A DNA stretch of 64,000 nucleotides from CALBPI01 sp039033995 (GCA_039033995.1 JBCCBP010000008.1:1-64000), one strand, 5' to 3'. Numbered from the stretch's first letter, positions 25,872-35,336 are shown. Program-made: numbers and translations. The notes: generated by a model from the sequence alone, not told the origin.

Positions 25872-27965
25872 CTAAACGTTCCCGTAGCGGCTCGCGTTAC
25901 CAATCCAGCGATCGATGGCCGTTTGCACACGCAGAGCGCCTTGCGGGGAGTCGTCGGACAGCAGCGCGTTGGCCACGGTTTGCACTTCGGGTAGTAGGTG
26001 GCCATCGCGAGACAGGTCTGCGATGCGCAGATTGATTGACCCGGTCTGACGGGTGCCAAGCACCTCGCCCGGGCCACGTAACTCGAGATCCCGCTGTGCA
26101 ATCACGAACCCATCGGTGCTGTCACGCAGCACGGCGAGGCGTGCCTTGGCCATCTTTGATAACGGCGCTTTGTACAACAGCACGCAACTGCTGGCGCGCG
26201 CACCGCGCCCCACGCGACCTCGCAGCTGGTGCAATTGCGACAAGCCCATACGTTCTGCGTTTTCGATGATCATCAGGCTGGCATTCGGCACATCCACACC
26301 GACTTCGATAACCGTGGTCGCCACCAGCACTTGTAATTCTCCGCGCTTGAATTGCGCCATTACCCGCTCTTTTTCGACGGCTTTCATGCGCCCATGAACC
26401 AACCCCACGGCAAGTGACGGCAAGGCCTCGCTGAGCGCCGCGTGTGTATCTTCCGCCGCCTGATAATCGAGAACATCTGAGGCTTCTACGAGCGGGCAGA
26501 CCCAGTACGCTTGCTGGCCTTCCTCGCAGGCGCTGAGCACACGCGCGATCACTTCGTCACGGCGGGTCTCCGGGATTACGACAGTACTGACCGGCGTCCT
26601 ACCGGGCGGCAGTTCATCGATGACCGACGTATCGAGGTCTGCGTACGCGGTCATTGCGAGCGTGCGCGGAATCGGCGTCGCGGTCATGACGAGCTGGTGC
26701 GGCACGCCATCTACTTCACTGCCTTTTTCGCGCAGTGCCAGTCGCTGGTGCACACCAAAACGGTGTTGCTCATCGATGATCACGAGCCCGAGCCGGTGGA
26801 ACACAACACCTTCCTGAAACAGCGCATGCGTGCCGATCACCATCTGCCCCTGTCCAGACTCGATGTCGGCCAACGCCTGGCGACGATTCGCCGCCTTCAG
26901 GCTGCCCGACAGCCATGTGGTGCGGATGCCCAATGCGGAAAACCACTGATCGAAACTGGTCAGGTGCTGCTCCGCGAGGAGTTCGGTCGGTGCCATCAAT
27001 GCGCACTGGAAACCGGCGGCGATCGCGTTCAAGGCGGCGGCCGCGGCGACAACAGTCTTGCCGGAACCGACGTCCCCTTGCACGAGCCGCAGCATCGCCG
27101 CGGGTTGGTTCATATCGTGGTTCAGGTCACCAAGCACGCGAGCCTGCGCGCCGGTCAGTGAGAACGGTAACGCCGCCAAAAAATCCTGCTGCAAGCCTGT
27201 GCCGGCGTCCAGTACTGGTGCGGGCTCGGACTGGATACGTTGGCGCAGTGCACGCAGGCTCAGGTATTGTGCGAGTAACTCTTCGAGCGCCAGGCGCTGT
27301 TGCGCCGGATGGCTGCCTTCCGCCAACGCTGCGGTCGCTGCATCTGCCGGCGGCGCATGAATCAGTGACAACGCCGACGTGAGTGTGGGCAGTCGGAGTT
27401 TGTCCCGCGTGCTTGCCGGCAATACTTCGAGCGGCGTGTTGGCTTGCAACAGGTTTAGCGCTCGTTGTGTCAGTGCGCGTAAGCGGCCCTGATTGACACC
27501 GTCCGTGGTGGGATAGATCGGCGTTAGTGCATCGCCTTCGGCTTTCTCAGCTTGCGTGCCGACGTCGCGGTATTCGGGATGTACGATCTCCAATCCGCCA
27601 CGGCTGCGGCGCACATCACCAAAGCAGGATAACCAGCGACCGTTGCGGAAACGGTCGCGTTGCGCGTTGGTAAAATAGAAAAACCGCAGTGTCAGCGTGC
27701 CGGTGCCATCGCCGATTTTCACGAACAGTGTGCGTCTGCCGCGAAACGCGACCTCGGTGAGCAGGATCTCGCCTTGTACCAGGCAGCGCTGCCCGGGCTG
27801 CAAGCTGCCGAGCGGCGTGATGCGGGTACGATCCTCATAGCGAATCGGCATCAGGAACAGCAAATCCTCGACTCGCACGACATCGAGCCGCGCCAGCTTT
27901 TCGGCAAGCGCAGGCCCTACCCCCTTAAGTGTTGTGACGGGGCTTTGCAGGGCATTCACTGGCAT
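25872..27965 (-). CDS. recG: ATP-dependent DNA helicase RecG
   Basis: A 697-residue branch-migration helicase (E. coli 693). The N-terminal wedge domain with an OB fold starts with LKGVGPALAEKLARL and contains CLVQGEI. The helicase core has Walker A GDVGSGKT near residue 299, DEQHRFG (motif II), TATPIPRTLAM (motif III) and QLRGRVGRG (motif VI). It remodels stalled replication forks. It follows spoT and ridA on the same strand, the common gammaproteobacterial order. Confidence 0.97.
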   Translation of the reverse strand: MPVNALQSPVTTLKGVGPALAEKLARLDVVRVEDLLFLMPIRYEDRTRITPLGSLQPGQRCLVQGEILLTEVAFRGRRTLFVKIGDGTGTLTLRFFYFTNAQRDRFRNGRWLSCFGDVRRSRGGLEIVHPEYRDVGTQAEKAEGDALTPIYPTTDGVNQGRLRALTQRALNLLQANTPLEVLPASTRDKLRLPTLTSALSLIHAPPADAATAALAEGSHPAQQRLALEELLAQYLSLRALRQRIQSEPAPVLDAGTGLQQDFLAALPFSLTGAQARVLGDLNHDMNQPAAMLRLVQGDVGSGKTVVAAAAALNAIAAGFQCALMAPTELLAEQHLTSFDQWFSALGIRTTWLSGSLKAANRRQALADIESGQGQMVIGTHALFQEGVVFHRLGLVIIDEQHRFGVHQRLALREKGSEVDGVPHQLVMTATPIPRTLAMTAYADLDTSVIDELPPGRTPVSTVVIPETRRDEVIARVLSACEEGQQAYWVCPLVEASDVLDYQAAEDTHAALSEALPSLAVGLVHGRMKAVEKERVMAQFKRGELQVLVATTVIEVGVDVPNASLMIIENAERMGLSQLHQLRGRVGRGARASSCVLLYKAPLSKMAKARLAVLRDSTDGFVIAQRDLELRGPGEVLGTRQTGSINLRIADLSRDGHLLPEVQTVANALLSDDSPQGALRVQTAIDRWIGNASRYGNV

Positions 27966-28006
27966 AGACTGCCGGGCGAGCTGTGAGCGCGCAGTAACAG
28001 CGGTGA

Positions 28007-28387
28007 CTACAACGCGAGGATAGCGTCGGCTTCAACGTCCACACCGCGTGGCAAACTGGCAACGCCAACCGCGGCCCGAGCAGGAAACGGTGCCTCCAGA
28101 AACTCTTCCATGACGGTGTTGAGGGTCGCGAAATCGGTGAGGTCGGTCAGATAGACCGTCAGTTTGACAGCATCTGACAACTGACCACCTGCGGCCTCTG
28201 CGACGGTTTGCAGGTTGCGCAACACCTGTCGGGCGCGATCTGCGAAATCGCCCGGGACGACTTCCATCGTGGCTGGATCCAGCGGGATCTGTCCCGACAG
28301 GAAGACGAGATTGCCGGTACGGATAGCCTGCGAGTAGGTGCCGATAGCGCCCGGGGCCTGATCAGTGGAAATGGCTTGCTTGGTCAT
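28007..28387 (-). CDS. ridA: RidA family enamine/imine deaminase
   Basis: A 126-residue RidA/YjgF protein that hydrolyses reactive enamine intermediates formed by PLP enzymes. Signature regions are TDQAPGAIGTYSQAI at the N-terminus, VFLSGQIPLDP near residue 32, and FPARAAVGVASLPRGVDVEADAIL at the C-terminus, where the substrate-binding arginine is the first R of FPARAAVGV. It lies between spoT and recG. Confidence 0.96.
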   Translation of the reverse strand: MTKQAISTDQAPGAIGTYSQAIRTGNLVFLSGQIPLDPATMEVVPGDFADRARQVLRNLQTVAEAAGGQLSDAVKLTVYLTDLTDFATLNTVMEEFLEAPFPARAAVGVASLPRGVDVEADAILAL

Positions 28388-28470
28388 ACGAAGTCCGCGT
28401 GGTGATCCAACGGAGATTATAACGTCGGCCTGTGCTCGAGGGACGAATACCGCGTCGTCAACGATGCGCG

Positions 28471-30648
28471 CTACGCGAGGTTGCGGGTGACCTTCACGAC
28501 ACTATTCATCGCGCGGATACTACGCATGACATCAGCGAGGTGTTTACGGTCGCGTACTTCGATACGGAATGACAACACCGAATGGTCGAGATCTCTCGAA
28601 TGCACATCGACCTGGTCGATGTTAGAGCCGACCTCGGCAATCGTCGCCGCGACCTCGGCCAGCACGCCCATTCGGTTCACAGCTTCGACGGTCAGTTGTA
28701 CGTAGAAATGCTCATCGAGCGCTGGCATCCAATCTACTTCGATCCATTTGTCGGCGTGTTTGCGGTAGCTGGCTAAATTGCCGCATTGCGTTCGATGAAT
28801 GACGATGCCGCGACCGGAGCTCAGATAGCCCATGATTTGATCGCCCGGTATCGGTGAACAGCAGCGCCCATAGGTCACGATCATGCCCTCGGTGCCGGCG
28901 ATCGTCAGTGGCTGGTCTTTGCGCTCGGCCGCGTCGGCCTCATCCCTGGCCGCCAGATGTCTGGCTGCCAATGGTGCCAGGCGCTCACCCAGACCGAGTT
29001 GTTCAAACAATTCCGCCTCATTATTCAGACCGAATTGCTCCAGTAATGAGGCCATGCGCTGGCGCGGCACCTTGCGCAGCGTCAGGTCGAACTCGTTCAG
29101 CGCCTGGTTGAGCATCCGTTTGCCGAGGTCGCGTGCCTCATCGATCCGCAGGTTCCGCAGGTATTGCCGTATCGCCGTCCGCGCTTTCGCCGTGACGACG
29201 GTGTTCACCCAGGCCGGATTCGGCTTAGCGCCCTTGGCTGTGATGATCTCAACGCTTTGGCCATTGGTGAGCTGCGTGCGCAGCGGCACCAGTTTTCGAT
29301 CCACTTTGGCCGCGACACAGCGATTGCCGACATCGGTATGTACAGCATAGGCGAAGTCGACCGGCGTCGCGCCACGCGGCAGGCGCAGAATATCGCCGAC
29401 CGGTGTGAACACGTACACCTTGTCAGGAAACAGGTCGACCTTGACGTTTTCCATGAACTCCTCGGAGCTCTCCGTCTGGTCCATTTCCATGAGTTTGCCG
29501 AGCCACTCGCGCGCGCGCAGTTGAGACGAATTGGCTTGCTGCTCCGACGCTTTGTATTGCCAGTGGGACGCGATGCCGTCCTCGGCGAGCATATCCATCG
29601 CCGATGTGCGGATCTGGACTTCCAGCGGCAAGCCACGCGGGCCAAAACAGGTGGTGTGCAGCGACTGATAGCCGTTAATTCGAGGGATCGCGATGTAATC
29701 TTTGAATCGACCTGGCATCGGCTTGAACATCTTGTGCACGATGCCAAGCGTGCGATAACAGGTGTCGACCGAATCGACGACAATGCGAAACCCATAGACA
29801 TCGACGATCTCGGCGAGCGACGTGCCTTTGCGCTGCATCTTCTGGTAGATGCTGTACAGGTTTTTGCGGCGCCCCAGCACCTCGCCCTGAACATTGTGTG
29901 CATGCAGGCCAGCGCCCAAGGTTTCCGTGAGCTGCTGCACGACCTGCCGCTGGTTGCCGGCTGCCTTACGGATCGCTTTCAGCAACACCTGATAGCGATA
30001 GGGATGCAGGTGCCTGAAGCCGAGCTCTTCGAGCTCGGTCTTGATGACATTGATGCCAAGCCGGTTGGCGATCGGCGCGTAAATCTCCAGGGTCTCGCGC
30101 GCAATGCGGCGTTGTTTTTCAACGGGCATCGACTCCAAAGTGCGCATGTTGTGCAGTCGGTCAGCCAGCTTGACGAGAATCACGCGGATGTCCTCGATCA
30201 TCGCGAGCAGCATCTTGCGGAAACTGCTGGCTTGCGCTTCGGCGCGACTCTTGAATTGAACCTGATCGAGTTTGGTGACGCCGTCTACCAGCGTGCGCAC
30301 CGCCTTACCGAATTTTTCCTCGAGTTCATCCGCAGCGGCATCGGTGTCCTCGATGACATCGTGCAGAATGGCTGCGGCGATCGTCTCGTGGTCCATGCGC
30401 ATATCGGCCAGGATCGTCGCCACAGCGACAGGGTGGCTGATGTAGGGCTGGCCGGATTTGCGTTTCTGGCCGTGGTGCGCCGCGGCGCCGAACTCGTACG
30501 CACGCATAACCTCCTGCACTTGTTCAGGAGGCATGTACGCGCGTAGCGCGTCGAGAAGTTTCGGCAGGCCAGTGGCCCAGCGGCTATTGGGAATGCGCGA
30601 CAGCAGGCTGGCCGCGACATCAAGACCGCGCTCGCCTACCGTGGACAC
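28471..30648 (-). CDS. spoT: Bifunctional (p)ppGpp synthetase/hydrolase SpoT
   Basis: A 725-residue stringent-response enzyme. The HD hydrolase domain is intact (SGQPYISHPVAVA; AAILHDVIED near residue 95). The synthetase domain has FRIVVDSVDTCYRTLG and RFKDYIAIPRINGYQSLHT; the RxKD form of this loop is the one known from bifunctional SpoT/Rel enzymes. A TGS domain (VYVFTPVGDILRLPRGATP) and a C-terminal ACT domain follow. The GTG at 30648 has AGGA at good spacing. Order rpoZ-spoT-ridA-recG matches related genomes. Confidence 0.97.
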   Translation of the reverse strand: MSTVGERGLDVAASLLSRIPNSRWATGLPKLLDALRAYMPPEQVQEVMRAYEFGAAAHHGQKRKSGQPYISHPVAVATILADMRMDHETIAAAILHDVIEDTDAAADELEEKFGKAVRTLVDGVTKLDQVQFKSRAEAQASSFRKMLLAMIEDIRVILVKLADRLHNMRTLESMPVEKQRRIARETLEIYAPIANRLGINVIKTELEELGFRHLHPYRYQVLLKAIRKAAGNQRQVVQQLTETLGAGLHAHNVQGEVLGRRKNLYSIYQKMQRKGTSLAEIVDVYGFRIVVDSVDTCYRTLGIVHKMFKPMPGRFKDYIAIPRINGYQSLHTTCFGPRGLPLEVQIRTSAMDMLAEDGIASHWQYKASEQQANSSQLRAREWLGKLMEMDQTESSEEFMENVKVDLFPDKVYVFTPVGDILRLPRGATPVDFAYAVHTDVGNRCVAAKVDRKLVPLRTQLTNGQSVEIITAKGAKPNPAWVNTVVTAKARTAIRQYLRNLRIDEARDLGKRMLNQALNEFDLTLRKVPRQRMASLLEQFGLNNEAELFEQLGLGERLAPLAARHLAARDEADAAERKDQPLTIAGTEGMIVTYGRCCSPIPGDQIMGYLSSGRGIVIHRTQCGNLASYRKHADKWIEVDWMPALDEHFYVQLTVEAVNRMGVLAEVAATIAEVGSNIDQVDVHSRDLDHSVLSFRIEVRDRKHLADVMRSIRAMNSVVKVTRNLA

Positions 30649-30698
30649 GTCATGTTCCTGCGGGGCTGGGCGGTCCCGATCATCATTGGCAGCGGCGC

Positions 30699-30980
30699 TT
30701 AGTCACCGAGCCCCAGAGCGCGTAGCGGCATGATGTCTTCATGCACAGGTTCTGGCCGGATGAATTCTTCGGGTGGCACGTCCGGTTCATCGAGAATGGC
30801 AGCGGTAACGTTGCCTTCAGCGATTTCACGCAGTGCAACCACGGTGGGTTTGTCGTTTTCCCATTCGAGCGTTGCATCGGCGCCATTGGCAAGACGACGC
30901 GCTCGCTTGGCAGCGATCAGGACGAGATCAAAAATGTTATCGACTTTTTCCAGACAGTCTTCAACGGTAATACGAGCCAT
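30699..30980 (-). CDS. rpoZ: RNA polymerase omega subunit
   Basis: A 93-residue protein with the omega N-terminus MARITVEDCLEKVDNIFDLV and the conserved AAKRARRLANG and KPTVVALREIAEG segments. Omega helps assemble beta' and takes part in the (p)ppGpp binding site, fitting its place 50 bp upstream of spoT and downstream of gmk. Confidence 0.96.
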   Translation of the reverse strand: MARITVEDCLEKVDNIFDLVLIAAKRARRLANGADATLEWENDKPTVVALREIAEGNVTAAILDEPDVPPEEFIRPEPVHEDIMPLRALGLGD

Positions 30981-31088
30981 GTGCGGGGTCTCATTAGTGC
31001 TTTAATTAGAGCGACCTATCAGTTTAGTGCATTCAATATCGCTTTGGCTACCGTTTTTTAAGAAGATTTGGGCGGGCTGTCACACACA

Positions 31089-31712
31089 TCAGCCAGCCAG
31101 AATGCGTTGCATGATGGTCGCGGTGCGGCGGGTTCCGACGCGATTGCGTCGCAATCTGCCAAGCGCGATGCCGGCCAGCTCATCCAGTGCCTTGTCGAGC
31201 TGGTCATTGACGACGATATAGTCGAATTCCTGCCAGTGAGACAAATCATCCAGCGAGTCGCGCAGGCGCCGGTCGATCACCGCCCGGGAATCGGTACCGC
31301 GGGCGTTGAGCCGCTGCGATAACGCCGCCACCGACGGCGGTACGATAAACACGGATCGACAGCCAGGCATCGCTGCGCGAACTTGCCGCGCGCCCTGCCA
31401 GTCGATCTCGACGATGACATGACTACCGGCGCTGAGCTGTTGCTGAACTTGCGCCTTGCCCGTCGCGTAGTAGTTGTCGAATACCTGTGCATGTTCCAGA
31501 AACGCGCCCTTGTCGCGCAGCGCCTCGAACTCCGCTTTACTGACGAAGTGGTAGTCCTTGCCGTCCACTTCGTTCGGGCGCTGTGGACGTGTCGTGTACG
31601 AGACCGAGAATTCGAACTCCGGATGACGCTCGATCAGGCCGCGCACCAGCGTCGTCTTGCCAGCTCCGGACGGCGCGGAGATCACAATCAGGCGTCCTGT
31701 CCGTTTACTCAA
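31089..31712 (-). CDS. gmk: Guanylate kinase
   Basis: Converts GMP to GDP with ATP. The P-loop SAPSGAGKTT is close to the N-terminus, followed by SYTTRPQRPNEVDGKDYHFV (GMP site) and EIDWQGARQVR. I favour the TTG at 31712, which gives 207 residues (the E. coli length), has an AGG upstream and overlaps the yicC stop; an in-frame ATG at 31742 would add ten residues. It is followed by rpoZ and spoT, genes tied to guanine nucleotide control. Confidence 0.95.
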   Translation of the reverse strand: MSKRTGRLIVISAPSGAGKTTLVRGLIERHPEFEFSVSYTTRPQRPNEVDGKDYHFVSKAEFEALRDKGAFLEHAQVFDNYYATGKAQVQQQLSAGSHVIVEIDWQGARQVRAAMPGCRSVFIVPPSVAALSQRLNARGTDSRAVIDRRLRDSLDDLSHWQEFDYIVVNDQLDKALDELAGIALGRLRRNRVGTRRTATIMQRILAG

Positions 31713-32580
31713 TGTTCTGTACCTGCTCGCGCATTTGCTCAATCGCTACTTTCATGTCGACGGTGGCTTTGGTCGTGATCCCGTCTGCCGACTTAGAACC
31801 GATGGTGTTGGCCTCGCGATTGAATTCCTGCATCAGGAAGTCCAGCTTGCGACCACACGGGCTACCGTCGGCAATGATATGACGCGTTTCGTTCAGATGA
31901 CCGTGAAGTCGGTCCAGTTCTTCGTCGACATCCAGTTTCTGCGCCTGCAGTACCAGCTCGGTTTCGATGCGCGCCGGGTCCGTCTCGACATCGAGCTTGC
32001 CGAGCCGCTCGCGCAACCGCTGCTGACTGGCAGCGATGACCTCGGGTCGGCGTGCCGCGATCGTCTCTGTGAGTTGTGCAATCTCATCGCAGCGCTGCAA
32101 CAGCGTCGTGGCGAGATGAGCGCCTTCCCGGCTGCGCATGTCACCGAGCGCCGTCAGTGTTTTCGCCAGCAGCGCCTCGATATCGTCGTGCAGGCTGGTG
32201 GTATCAGGACGTTGGTCGCGGATCACGCCCGGCCATTTCATTAATTCCAGCACGCTGGGTGCGCGAGCACCGCGAAACACCTGTTCGGCGGTTTGACTGG
32301 CATCGCGCAAGCTGCGCAGTAGGTGGTTATCCAGTTCGACACGGCTTTGTTCGGCATCGTTGAACTGCACGCTCAGGAAACCATCCACTTTGCCGCGATT
32401 GACGTGTTGACCGATGAGCGCTCTGAGATCGGCCTCCAAAGGCCTCAGGCTTTCGTGAATCCGCAGACTCACGTCGAGGTAGCGATGATTGACGGTGCGC
32501 AACTCCCAACACAGTGTGGCGATGGGTGTTTCGCGTTCGCAGCGAGCGAACCCGGTCATGCTGTGGATGGCATCGGTCAT
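31705..32580 (-). CDS. yicC: YicC family endoribonuclease
   Basis: A 291-residue protein with the YicC signature SMTGFARCE at the N-terminus and the C-terminal EFNREANTIGSKSADG segment. Central residues form a long charged helical region. YicC proteins are ribonucleases linked to small-RNA turnover in enterobacteria. The stop overlaps the likely TTG start of gmk, indicating coupling. In many gammaproteobacteria yicC is divergent from rph, as here with a PP2C gene between. Confidence 0.95.
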   Translation of the reverse strand: MTDAIHSMTGFARCERETPIATLCWELRTVNHRYLDVSLRIHESLRPLEADLRALIGQHVNRGKVDGFLSVQFNDAEQSRVELDNHLLRSLRDASQTAEQVFRGARAPSVLELMKWPGVIRDQRPDTTSLHDDIEALLAKTLTALGDMRSREGAHLATTLLQRCDEIAQLTETIAARRPEVIAASQQRLRERLGKLDVETDPARIETELVLQAQKLDVDEELDRLHGHLNETRHIIADGSPCGRKLDFLMQEFNREANTIGSKSADGITTKATVDMKVAIEQMREQVQNIE

Positions 32581-32774
32581 AAAGAATCAGCTCTCAGCTA
32601 TTGAAGTTCCTTGAGATTTTCGTGGACGAGTGTGCGCCATGTCATAGCTTTGAGCATCCACAGGCGTTAATGTTACCTGAGCCCGTGATTCAGTTGGAAT
32701 TCACGCGTCGTTGGTCAGGGAGACCTTGCCGGATGCGATTTGGCGACAAAGGGCGCGGCAATCGGAACTCGTTA

Positions 32775-33515
32775 GTGAATATCGAATACGCGAAGCTTAG
32801 CCTGATCGGCAAGCGCAAAGACAATCAGGATCGCGTCGCCATCGCGTTGGGCAAGGAAGCCGCGCTGATGTTGGTGTTCGATGGTATGGGTGGGCATGCC
32901 GGTGGTGCCGCGGCCGCCGAGACTGCCATGGACGCCGTGCGCGCCATTTTCGATCAGTGCTCTCAACCTATCCTCGACCCCCAGGGGTTCCTCTATCGTG
33001 CCGTCAGCGCCGCCCACGAAGCGGTGGTCAACATCGGCAAAGATCAACCCGTCGACCATCGTCCGCGAGCGACCTGTGCGATATGCCTCGTGCAGGATGA
33101 CGCCTGCTATACCGTGCATGTCGGCGACTCGCGTATCTACTTGCTGCGCGATCGTGAGGTATTGCATGTCACGCGTGACCATTCGCATGTTGAAGTATTG
33201 ATCCACGAGGGCGTGATCAGCCGCGAGGAAGCCCACACACACCCGATGCGAAACTATGTAGAGTCGTGTCTGGGCGGTGACCACGCGCTACCGGGCATTA
33301 CCGTATCGCGCAAACGGGCGTTGCAGCCTGGCGATGTATTGTTGTTGTGCACCGATGGTCTCTGGTCGGGGCTCGAGGACGATCAGATCATCGAACTGGC
33401 CTACCAGACTCAGGCGCCGTTCCCAACGGTGTTGAAGGTCATGTGTGAGGTGGCCATCAAGAACAATGGCCGCCGCGCTGACAACACCACCGTCGCGGCT
33501 TTGCGTTGGGCTTAG
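32775..33515 (+). CDS. PP2C-type serine/threonine protein phosphatase
   Basis: A soluble phosphatase of about 246 residues from a GTG at 32775, placed by the family-typical start IEYAKLSLIGKRKDNQDR; an ATG at 32733 and a TTG at 32601 are possible upstream starts. Metal-binding and catalytic motifs are DNQDR, VFDGMGGHAGG, HVGDSRIYLLR, LLLCTDGLW and RADNTTV, so the two-metal centre looks complete. No protein kinase is encoded within the window, so the substrate is unknown. It is followed by a repeat-filled gap before rph. Confidence 0.93.
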   Translation: MNIEYAKLSLIGKRKDNQDRVAIALGKEAALMLVFDGMGGHAGGAAAAETAMDAVRAIFDQCSQPILDPQGFLYRAVSAAHEAVVNIGKDQPVDHRPRATCAICLVQDDACYTVHVGDSRIYLLRDREVLHVTRDHSHVEVLIHEGVISREEAHTHPMRNYVESCLGGDHALPGITVSRKRALQPGDVLLLCTDGLWSGLEDDQIIELAYQTQAPFPTVLKVMCEVAIKNNGRRADNTTVAALRWA

Positions 33516-33555
33516 TGCCGCCGAGCAAGGACAACGACGTTGCGTCACGGGGAAC

Positions 33556-33614
33556 GGCCGGCGATCTTTTTTGACGCGCTCAATGAGATTCGCTCGCAAA
33601 ATAGCTCCCCGGCC
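33556..33614 (+). repeat. Palindromic repeat element, copy 1
   Basis: A 59-bp element with ends GGCCGG and CCGGCC that can pair, and the core GCGCTCAATGAGATTCGCTC, an imperfect direct repeat of CGCTC at 14-bp spacing. The right arm is AAAATAGCTCCCC. One of six copies in the window. Confidence 0.8.
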
Positions 33615-33652
33615 AGGATGCGTTAGCGCTAGATTGTCGAGTGCAGCCGCTT

Positions 33653-33710
33653 GGCCAGCGATGTATTTTCTTCGCTCGGAGAGACTCGCTCAGAAAACAC
33701 CTCCCTGACC
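33653..33710 (+). repeat. Palindromic repeat element, copy 2
   Basis: A 58-bp element with ends GGCCAG and CTGACC (paired with a G-T) and the core TTCGCTCGGAGAGACTCGCTC altered in the central seven bases. Right arm CAGAAAACACCTCCCTGACC. Confidence 0.75.
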
Positions 33711-33740
33711 CCTTCGGACCCACGGAGCGCTGCTACGTTG

Positions 33741-33799
33741 GGCCGGCGATCTATTTTAACTCGCTCAATACGATTCGCTCGCAAAACAGCTCCCCGGCC
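33741..33799 (+). repeat. Palindromic repeat element, copy 3
   Basis: A 59-bp element with ends GGCCGG and CCGGCC and the core TCGCTCAATACGATTCGCTC. Closest to copy 1. Confidence 0.8.
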
Positions 33800-33839
33800 T
33801 GTTACGACCAGCAGTTATGGTTTGTCGTGACTTATCCGG

Positions 33840-33895
33840 CAACCGGGGTTGGCTTGAGAGCGAGTGATTTCGAGCGAGCAAGGCAATCCCGGTTG
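33840..33895 (-). repeat. Palindromic repeat element, copy 4, opposite orientation
   Basis: A diverged 56-bp element. Its ends CAACCGGG and CCCGGTTG are perfectly complementary though unlike those of the other copies; read on the minus strand the core is CTCGCTCGAAATCACTCGCTC. Confidence 0.6.
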
Positions 33896-33944
33896 TAACA
33901 ACCCACGCTCTGCCGCTTCCAAAAACCAACTGGGAATTGAGCAG

Positions 33945-33979
33945 TTTGCGAAATTCCGATACAGGTTTTCCTCTATAAT
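33945..33979 (+). promoter_or_regulatory. Possible rph promoter
   Basis: A perfect TATAAT lies at 33974-33979, 31 bp before the rph ATG. The best -35 candidate (TTTGCG/TTGCGA near 33945-33951) is spaced too far (about 22 bp), so only the -10 is well supported. Confidence 0.45.
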
Positions 33980-34010
33980 TTTTCTCCCCCTGTAACGCGG
34001 AAGTAAACCC

Positions 34011-34727
34011 ATGCAAAGACCGAGTGGTCGCGCCGTCGATGAACTGCGCACTGTCACGATCGAAACCGGATACACGCGTCATGCCGCTGGTTCGGTATTG
34101 ATCAGCTGCGGCGATACGCGAGTGCTCTGCACTGCCAGCGTCGAGTCTCGGGTACCACCATTCCTCCGTGGACGTAACCAGGGCTGGGTCACGGGCGAAT
34201 ACGGCATGTTGCCCGGTTCGACCAACACGCGCAGCCAACGTGAGGCAGCACGCGGTAAGCAGTCGGGCCGTACACAGGAAATACAGCGCCTGATCGGGCG
34301 TTCGCTCCGCGCCGTCGTCGATCTCAAAGCGCTCGGCGAAAATACGATCACGCTTGATTGCGATGTGCTGCAGGCAGACGGCGGTACGCGCACCGCTTCG
34401 ATCACCGGTGCCTACGTAGCGCTGCGCCTGGCGACGCAATCGATGCTCAACAGTGGGCAGTTGCGCAAGGACCCGGTCCACGGTGCAATCGCTGCGATTT
34501 CGGTCGGCATTTTCGATGGCACGCCGGTGTTGGATCTCGACTACGCAGAGGATTCGCAAGCAGAGACGGACATGAATGTGGTTATGAATGAGGCGGGCGG
34601 TTTCATCGAAGTTCAGGGTACGGCCGAGGGCCATGCGTTCCGGCGCGAGGAGCTGGATCGGCTGCTGGAGCTCGCGACGGGTGGCATCGAAACACTGCTG
34701 GCGAAACAGCACGCGGCACTCGCCTGA
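34011..34727 (+). CDS. rph: Ribonuclease PH
   Basis: A 238-residue phosphorolytic 3'-5' exoribonuclease that trims tRNA 3' ends (E. coli 238). Signature parts are MQRPSGRAVDELR at the N-terminus, GDTRVLCTASVE, GWVTGEYGMLPGST, and the catalytic-site segment LDLDYAEDSQAETDMNVVM. GGAAG precedes the ATG by 8 nt. It is followed by rdgB after 9 bp and hemW, the usual gene order. Confidence 0.97.
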   Translation: MQRPSGRAVDELRTVTIETGYTRHAAGSVLISCGDTRVLCTASVESRVPPFLRGRNQGWVTGEYGMLPGSTNTRSQREAARGKQSGRTQEIQRLIGRSLRAVVDLKALGENTITLDCDVLQADGGTRTASITGAYVALRLATQSMLNSGQLRKDPVHGAIAAISVGIFDGTPVLDLDYAEDSQAETDMNVVMNEAGGFIEVQGTAEGHAFRREELDRLLELATGGIETLLAKQHAALA

Positions 34728-34736
34728 GCGACCGAC

Positions 34737-35336
34737 ATGACGCAACAGATCGTGCTCGCCACCGGCAATCGCGGCAAGCTGGCTGAGCTCTCGGCTTTGC
34801 TGGCTGACCTGCCTGTCGCGTTGATCAACCAGGCCGAGCTGCATGTCGACAGTGTGCCGGAGACGGGCACGACATTTGTTGAGAACGCCATTATCAAAGC
34901 GCGGCATGCTGCGCGTCAGACGGGTCTGCCCGCGCTGGCTGATGACTCCGGTCTCGAGGTCAATGCGTTGAATGGTGCACCCGGTATTCGCTCCGCACGT
35001 TACGCCGGCGAATCTGCAACCGATGCCGACAACATTGATCGATTACTCGAGGCGCTATCAGAGTGCGATGACCGGTCGGCGATTTTTCGTTGTGTGATCG
35101 TATTTATGCGGCATGCCGACGATCCCATGCCGCTGATCGTCTCGGGCAGCTGGCGGGGCGAAGTTGCTCTGGCGCGCGCTGGCGATCAGGGCTTTGGTTA
35201 CGATCCCGTATTTTTGCTGCCAGAGCTTGGCAAGACCGCTGCCGATCTTTCGGCGGCAGAGAAAAATGCCCGAAGCCACCGTGGGCAGGCGCTGCGCGCA
35301 CTACGCACGCAATTGCAGGTGGTCCTGCCGTTGTGA
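34737..35336 (+). CDS. rdgB: dITP/XTP pyrophosphatase RdgB
   Basis: A 199-residue nucleotide house-cleaning enzyme that removes dITP and XTP. The N-terminal IVLATGNRGKLAEL, the metal site LADDSGLEV and the GAPGIRSARYAGE stretch identify the HAM1/RdgB family; YDPVFLLPELGKTAADL and SHRGQALRAL are near the C-terminus. The stop overlaps the start of hemW (TGATG). Confidence 0.97.
   Translation: MTQQIVLATGNRGKLAELSALLADLPVALINQAELHVDSVPETGTTFVENAIIKARHAARQTGLPALADDSGLEVNALNGAPGIRSARYAGESATDADNIDRLLEALSECDDRSAIFRCVIVFMRHADDPMPLIVSGSWRGEVALARAGDQGFGYDPVFLLPELGKTAADLSAAEKNARSHRGQALRALRTQLQVVLPL

Noticed and set aside
29164..30546. 460-codon open frame on the plus strand
   Set aside because: It is antisense to spoT, which has complete, well-conserved domains.
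32714..32740. Fragment GGTCAGGGAGA as a reversed palindromic element
   Set aside because: No core and no matching second arm nearby.
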